64,000 bases of DNA, taken from NCBI RefSeq assembly GCF_001949145.1, contig NW_019091439.1:618013-682012 (forward strand), read 5' to 3'. Below, one piece after another: positions 60,086 to 64,000 of the stretch. The first letter of the stretch is position 1. The number at the start of each line of letters is the position of its first letter. Position numbers and translations under genes: made by a program. Source of the DNA: Acanthaster planci. Its lineage: Eukaryota > Echinodermata > Asteroidea > Valvatida > Acanthasteridae. Under the pieces are notes generated by a model, which worked only from the letters and a program-made list of their open reading frames with translations, was not told the DNA's origin and made no database searches.

Positions 60086-60095
60086 CCTTTATATT
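60086..60095 (-). promoter_or_regulatory. TATA box (AATATAAAGG)
   Basis: TATAAA at 60088-60093 on the minus strand, flanked by G/C. It would place the start of transcription near 60060 and give a 5' UTR of about 65 nt before the ATG at 59994. Confidence 0.5.
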
Positions 60096-60511
60096 CGGTT
60101 AGTAAGTGATAGTCATACACGATGACGCACCACTGGTTGCAGGCTCCCATTGGACAAACATTAAAGTTCAGCATTATTTTCCGGTCAGTGGTTCCATGTA
60201 ATTCTACGTGCAGTGGTCGTGCATGGTTTAAACTGAAGTGACGTCACACTTACGAACCGGATTATAGTCGCGTGGGGCACCTCATTTGCCGGGAGCACGG
60301 GGAAAAATTTAAATAAATAAATGCAGGCACCATGCGATAAAAATGTCTGCTGATATAACTAATAAACTAACGTGTGTTGCATTATTAACCATACCTTCTC
60401 TGAATGTAAATTATTTACTTAATTCGTTTACTGCCAACGGCAAAGGACATCTGTTGAATTGTGAGATGTGAATACCAATTTCCGTCCAAATGCTCCTCTG
60501 TCAGACACACG

Positions 60512-60542
60512 ATGGATTTCAATTTCATCTTCCTGGCACTAA
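60512..60542 (+). CDS. Possible first exon of a second secreted protein (weak)
   Basis: ATG in good context (cacacgATGG) gives MDFNFIFLAL and one base, then gtgagt. It looks like the start of a signal peptide split by an intron. No downstream + strand exon was found before the window ends, and ten hydrophobic residues can arise by chance. Confidence 0.22.
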
Positions 60543-60822
60543 GTGAGTTCACTTTTTTCTTCTGCCGTTAAATTTGTTCGTGTATTTAGTTCACTGAGAA
60601 GTAGCTATGATTGAGGAAGCTTCAAGCAAACATTAAAGCGATAAGTAATCTGTTTTGGTTGCATACAGTTTCAGTTTGCACATGTTCATCTGACTGGGAC
60701 TGGGATTTGACCCTTCCCTTTTCACAGTGAACAACCTGGCTAATAATTTTCTTTGTGATGACATTTGGGTGTCATTTAACTTTGCAAACGGCGGAAAGTA
60801 AACGATTCGTTCTTCGAATACT

Positions 60823-61320
60823 GTGAATCACAAGGCCAGTGTAGACGGTAAAATAATGCCAAAGTACTGTCCGAGGGCACAAAATTTAAGTGTCCCCTTC
60901 GTGCGTCTGCAGCCCCAAGGTAATTTTTCCCGCGCCTCGTATCTTCCAGCGCTTGGTCTCGACCACAGAGATCATAATATTTATAGTAAAGCTAGCGGGG
61001 TCAGGCCTATTCTTGTACGCTACAAGTTTGCCAGTGTGGTTTATTGCATTACATGTCGTCGCTGTGGTAAACTGTACATTAGAGAGACCAAGAGTGGCCT
61101 TGGTGACCGCTTCGCGGAACATTTGCGCAGTGTGCGCCAACAAACGCAAAAAGCATCATTTCCGAACTTGGAACGCTGCATCCAGGGGAATGAACGTGGA
61201 TTTTTCCGCTTTCATTCAGAACTGAATCTGCTTGCCCTGAAGAAGGTACTCAGTTACCGACAGCTCGGCAATCACATATTTCATAGCACTGATTTGATTA
61301 TATTCTCGTCGATATTCTGA
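60823..61320 (+). mobile_element. Decayed Penelope-like element, GIY-YIG end (fragment 2)
   Basis: One frame stays open for 165 codons. It has a Cys-containing linker, then VVYCITCRRCGKLYIRETKS and GLGDRFAEHLRSVRQQ. This is the GIY-YIG pattern with C-x2-C, but the usual Gly of YIGET is Arg. After an internal deletion it resumes near 61160 with the C-terminal helix region and LALKKVL. It is a different lineage from the fragment at 52790. No reverse transcriptase remains. Confidence 0.66.
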
Positions 61321-61439
61321 TCACGGTGCTACGCAGCCCTTTCATATTTACCTGGTCTCACTGTTAAGCAGTACTTTTGCGCGCCGCCACATACTTTCGG
61401 TGACGTAAGCGTCTGCATCCTGCGGAAAGCGTCATCCGA

Positions 61440-61600
61440 TGCACGGCGTAAGGAACTGGAGCACGGCGTCATTTTCGAACTTGGAACCCTGCATCCAGGG
61501 AGAATGAGCGTGGATTTTTCTGCGTTCATTCAGAACTGAATGTGCTTGCCCTGAAGAAGGTACTCAGGAATACCGAAAGCTCGGCACTTACATGTTTTGC
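61440..61600 (+). repeat. Duplicated tail of the Penelope-like element
   Basis: It repeats about 61155-61275: TTCGAACTTGGAACCCTGCA, GTGGATTTTTCTGCGTTCAT and TGCTTGCCCTGAAGAAGGTA are shared with few changes. A second tail lies about 280 bp after the first, in the same orientation. Confidence 0.75.
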
Positions 61601-62384
61601 CCTTAAATGGTTTAAATTCATTAACTTCACTGTAGGTCGACAGCCATTAATGTTTCACTGCCTGATGCCAAAATTTAACTTCACCGTGAAATGGGGGGGG
61701 GGGTGAAGAAGGTACAGCGTTTCTTTGTTATGTACAATGAGTATGGGCGTGCATTGGCCACTGTACGTTTTACCAGAACATCAATTTGGAAAAATATTTG
61801 CAGACATGCTAAGCTCTTGGTGAAAAAAAAAATCAATTTTGAAAAATTATGGAGGCTACTTCATTCGCTTCAAAAACTTTGAAATTGCAGCAAAGTACCC
61901 ACATCCACTTATTTAATGCAGTAATCATCTAATCCCTTGACCTTCCGAGTTCGACTAGGCAACAGCGCCTATATTACGGTTCCCAGCCAGGAAACTTAAC
62001 AAAACCCCAGTAAAAACAATCATCACAACACCTCAACAAACACCCAATTATTGTCATTCTTACTTCCTTACTTTTAGGACTCCTCTTCATTTTTCATTCA
62101 ACTTTTGAACTTCAATATAAGGTGTGCATCAATCCAACATTAACTTTGGGAGTCTTGGGAGAATTTTCCTTTACGCAGCTGAAGAATCTAGGAGTAATTT
62201 TACGAGGTCATTGCTAGAAAATGTAAAATAAGTTGTGGCAGTTGAAGACATAACGATGTGTATTAGCATTAGGCAGTGATGTAGTTGAGTCCATGTAATC
62301 TAAGACCAAGCCAAGAATTTGATAAAGAATTGAACAAAAATTTGCAGACAACAGACGCATGAACAATTTTCCAATAGACTTCAT

Positions 62385-62515
62385 TCGAGTCGCGCGAGTA
62401 GTCCGGGTCGGTAATTAGCCAAGCCTAAGCCAAGCTGAGTCAAAATGGCACAAGTCCCAAACTAGTCATGAGTCCCAAAAAGACCAAGTCTGCACTCGAG
62501 TCCTCCATCACTGGT
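62385..62515 (-). repeat. CAAGTC-rich repeat, copy 3 (degraded)
   Basis: GAGTCGCGCGAGTAGTCCGG, then CAAGTCCCAAACTAGTCATG and CACTCGAGTCCTCCATCAC. Same family as 19118-19268 in the same sense. Confidence 0.55.
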
Positions 62516-62850
62516 ATTAGGATCGTAAAAAATTAAAACTCTTTCAATGAAAGGGGTGTTTGCTTAAGATAAACCTGGAAGTCGATGTAAATGAGCACGC
62601 TTAGTTCAACTTTAATTTACAATAAATCACAATCAATGATTTATAATATGTGCACTGGGTGGCTTCTGTAAACAGTTCACATAGGACATTTTTCGTGGTG
62701 TGAACCCCTTTCAACAGGAATTCTGACAGCTTACACAAAATAAACATGTGGTGGTAAAAAGCAAAGAAGGGTGATTCTGTACCTAAGGACACATGTCAGC
62801 TGCCACAGACTTAATGACAATACAAAGATGCTCTAAAACATTCAAATGCT

Positions 62851-63203
62851 ACGGAGCTCTAAAAGTGCCATCCGACTTGATAAGATCCTGAGATTTTTTT
62901 CGCTGGATGACAACATAAGACAGGCAAAATGTCGACATCCTGAGATAATTTATCATGAGATGATGACATCGTTAAGGTTTAATGAAGACATTCTGAGATA
63001 TATTATTATGTGATGACGACATCCAGCAAGTGCGGTGTCTGCTTTACATAATTTATCTCAGGATGTCGTCATCCAACTTCAACAATGTCGTCATTCTGTG
63101 ATAAATTATCATAGGATATTTATATCTTGCCTGTAGGATGTCGTCCTCCCAAGAAAAATATGTCAGGATCTCAACAAGTCAGATGGCCTTTCTAGAGCTC
63201 CGT
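62851..63203. mobile_element. Foldback element of about 353 bp with iterated GTCGTCATC motifs
   Basis: The ends are ACGGAGCTCTAAAAGTGCCA and, in reverse, ACGGAGCTCTAGAAAGGCCA, followed on both sides by TC(C/T)GACTTG and AGATCCTGA. Inside, GATGACGACATCC and TGAGATAATTTATCA units recur in both orientations. Non-autonomous; no coding frame. Confidence 0.75.
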
Positions 63204-64000
63204 AAAATTCATATGTACATGTACTTAAACATTATGCTATATAGTTTTTGAGTTTTGATATAAACAGTTAATTAAATCTCTCCATTTATTTGTGTATTTA
63301 CATCTATATAATCTCCACATTATTCTGGCCTTCAATAACAAAACATCAATCCAAAATGCAAATTTATGGTAATTAAATAGAAAATTCCGAGATGTGGTGC
63401 AGTCAGCATGTAAATACCGTAACTGTCTTCCTTATGCTGTCAATCCGCCAAACCCATCATCTCCATACTAAACTGAAATTGAACTTCACATTGGCTCTAA
63501 AGATACAATGCAGATTCCAGCAAATCCCCCAGGATGAGTGAATTCAAAGTGGCAGGAAACATTACCGGACCACTTTCAGAGTAATTCATAATTTTTGATC
63601 TGCTTGCCGCCATCAAAGTGTCTTACATGAGCCTGTTTACTATGAACGGCATTCCACTCAAAGTATTAAGAGTTGGCCGTTTTCATACGGGTTCATTTGA
63701 AAACTGCAATCATTGCAGGAGACTATCTGGTTTGATAAGTCCAAGTGCCACTCTTAAACACAGAATACAAACACACTTTTGATAACATTTAAATTTTAAA
63801 TCTAAAACGCCTGTCTTGTTTTCATACAAATTGATACAACCTGTCCTTAAAATTGGTATATTGCAAAAAATTCAATTATTTGTCCCTTAAATTTCAAAGA
63901 CAATTGCGAGTTATGTATAAAGTGTATGACTTTTAATACACGTTTCAAACAAGTTACTGCCAAGATGGCGATTACATGAAGATTCCATTTGTTTGAATGG
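63204..64000. other. Intergenic, nothing recognised
   Basis: AT-rich sequence without recognisable exon, RNA gene or repeat. Confidence 0.45.

Noticed and set aside
1-64000. CRISPR arrays, bacterial operons, rRNA genes, further tRNAs
   Set aside because: I scanned for regularly spaced direct repeats, GGTTCGAA-type T loops and compact gene runs. Only one tRNA was found and nothing else of these types.

Overview
This is animal (metazoan) genomic DNA: one long gene cut by GT-AG introns, tens of kilobases of sparse AT-rich sequence, and many decayed transposons. No bacterial gene organisation is present. The abundance of the palindromes TACATGTA and TAGGCCTA, Penelope-like and DIRS-like retroelement debris, and a 'GGGCCCAATTTCAT' dispersed repeat suggest a marine invertebrate deuterostome (echinoderm, hemichordate or similar). 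That assignment is inference.

Region 1 (about 1-35.9 kb, + strand) is a complete MORC2-type gene. I could thread 27 coding exons from the ATG at 1081 to the TAA at 33746-33748. All introns are GT-AG, all phases match, and the total is 3174 nt (1057 residues). The protein has a GHKL ATPase head, a coiled coil, a CW zinc finger, a Pro/Ser/Thr-rich linker with a basic nuclear signal, a chromo/tudor-like domain and a C-terminal helical segment. A roughly 2.2-kb 3' UTR runs to an AATAAA at 35916. The introns hold MITEs, dispersed repeats and a 695-bp assembly gap.

Region 2 (about 36-43.6 kb) is intergenic: a decayed DIRS-like retroelement (RNase H and tyrosine recombinase parts), a well-formed tRNA-Thr(CGT) gene, and a second copy of repeats seen in intron 1.

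Region 3 (about 44.5-60.1 kb, - strand) holds a probable, unrecognised secreted-protein gene. It has a TATA box, a signal-peptide first exon at 59994, several phase-compatible candidate exons, a terminal exon at 44901-45115 and an AATAAA at 44571-44576. Inside its span lie a Penelope-like fragment, a CAAGTC-type repeat block and a 3.1-kb giant inverted-repeat element carrying decayed C2H2 zinc-finger coding sequence in both arms.

Region 4 (60.1-64 kb) holds a second Penelope-like GIY-YIG fragment with a duplicated tail, another CAAGTC block and a foldback element built from TGTCGTCAT/TGAGATAATTTATCA motifs.
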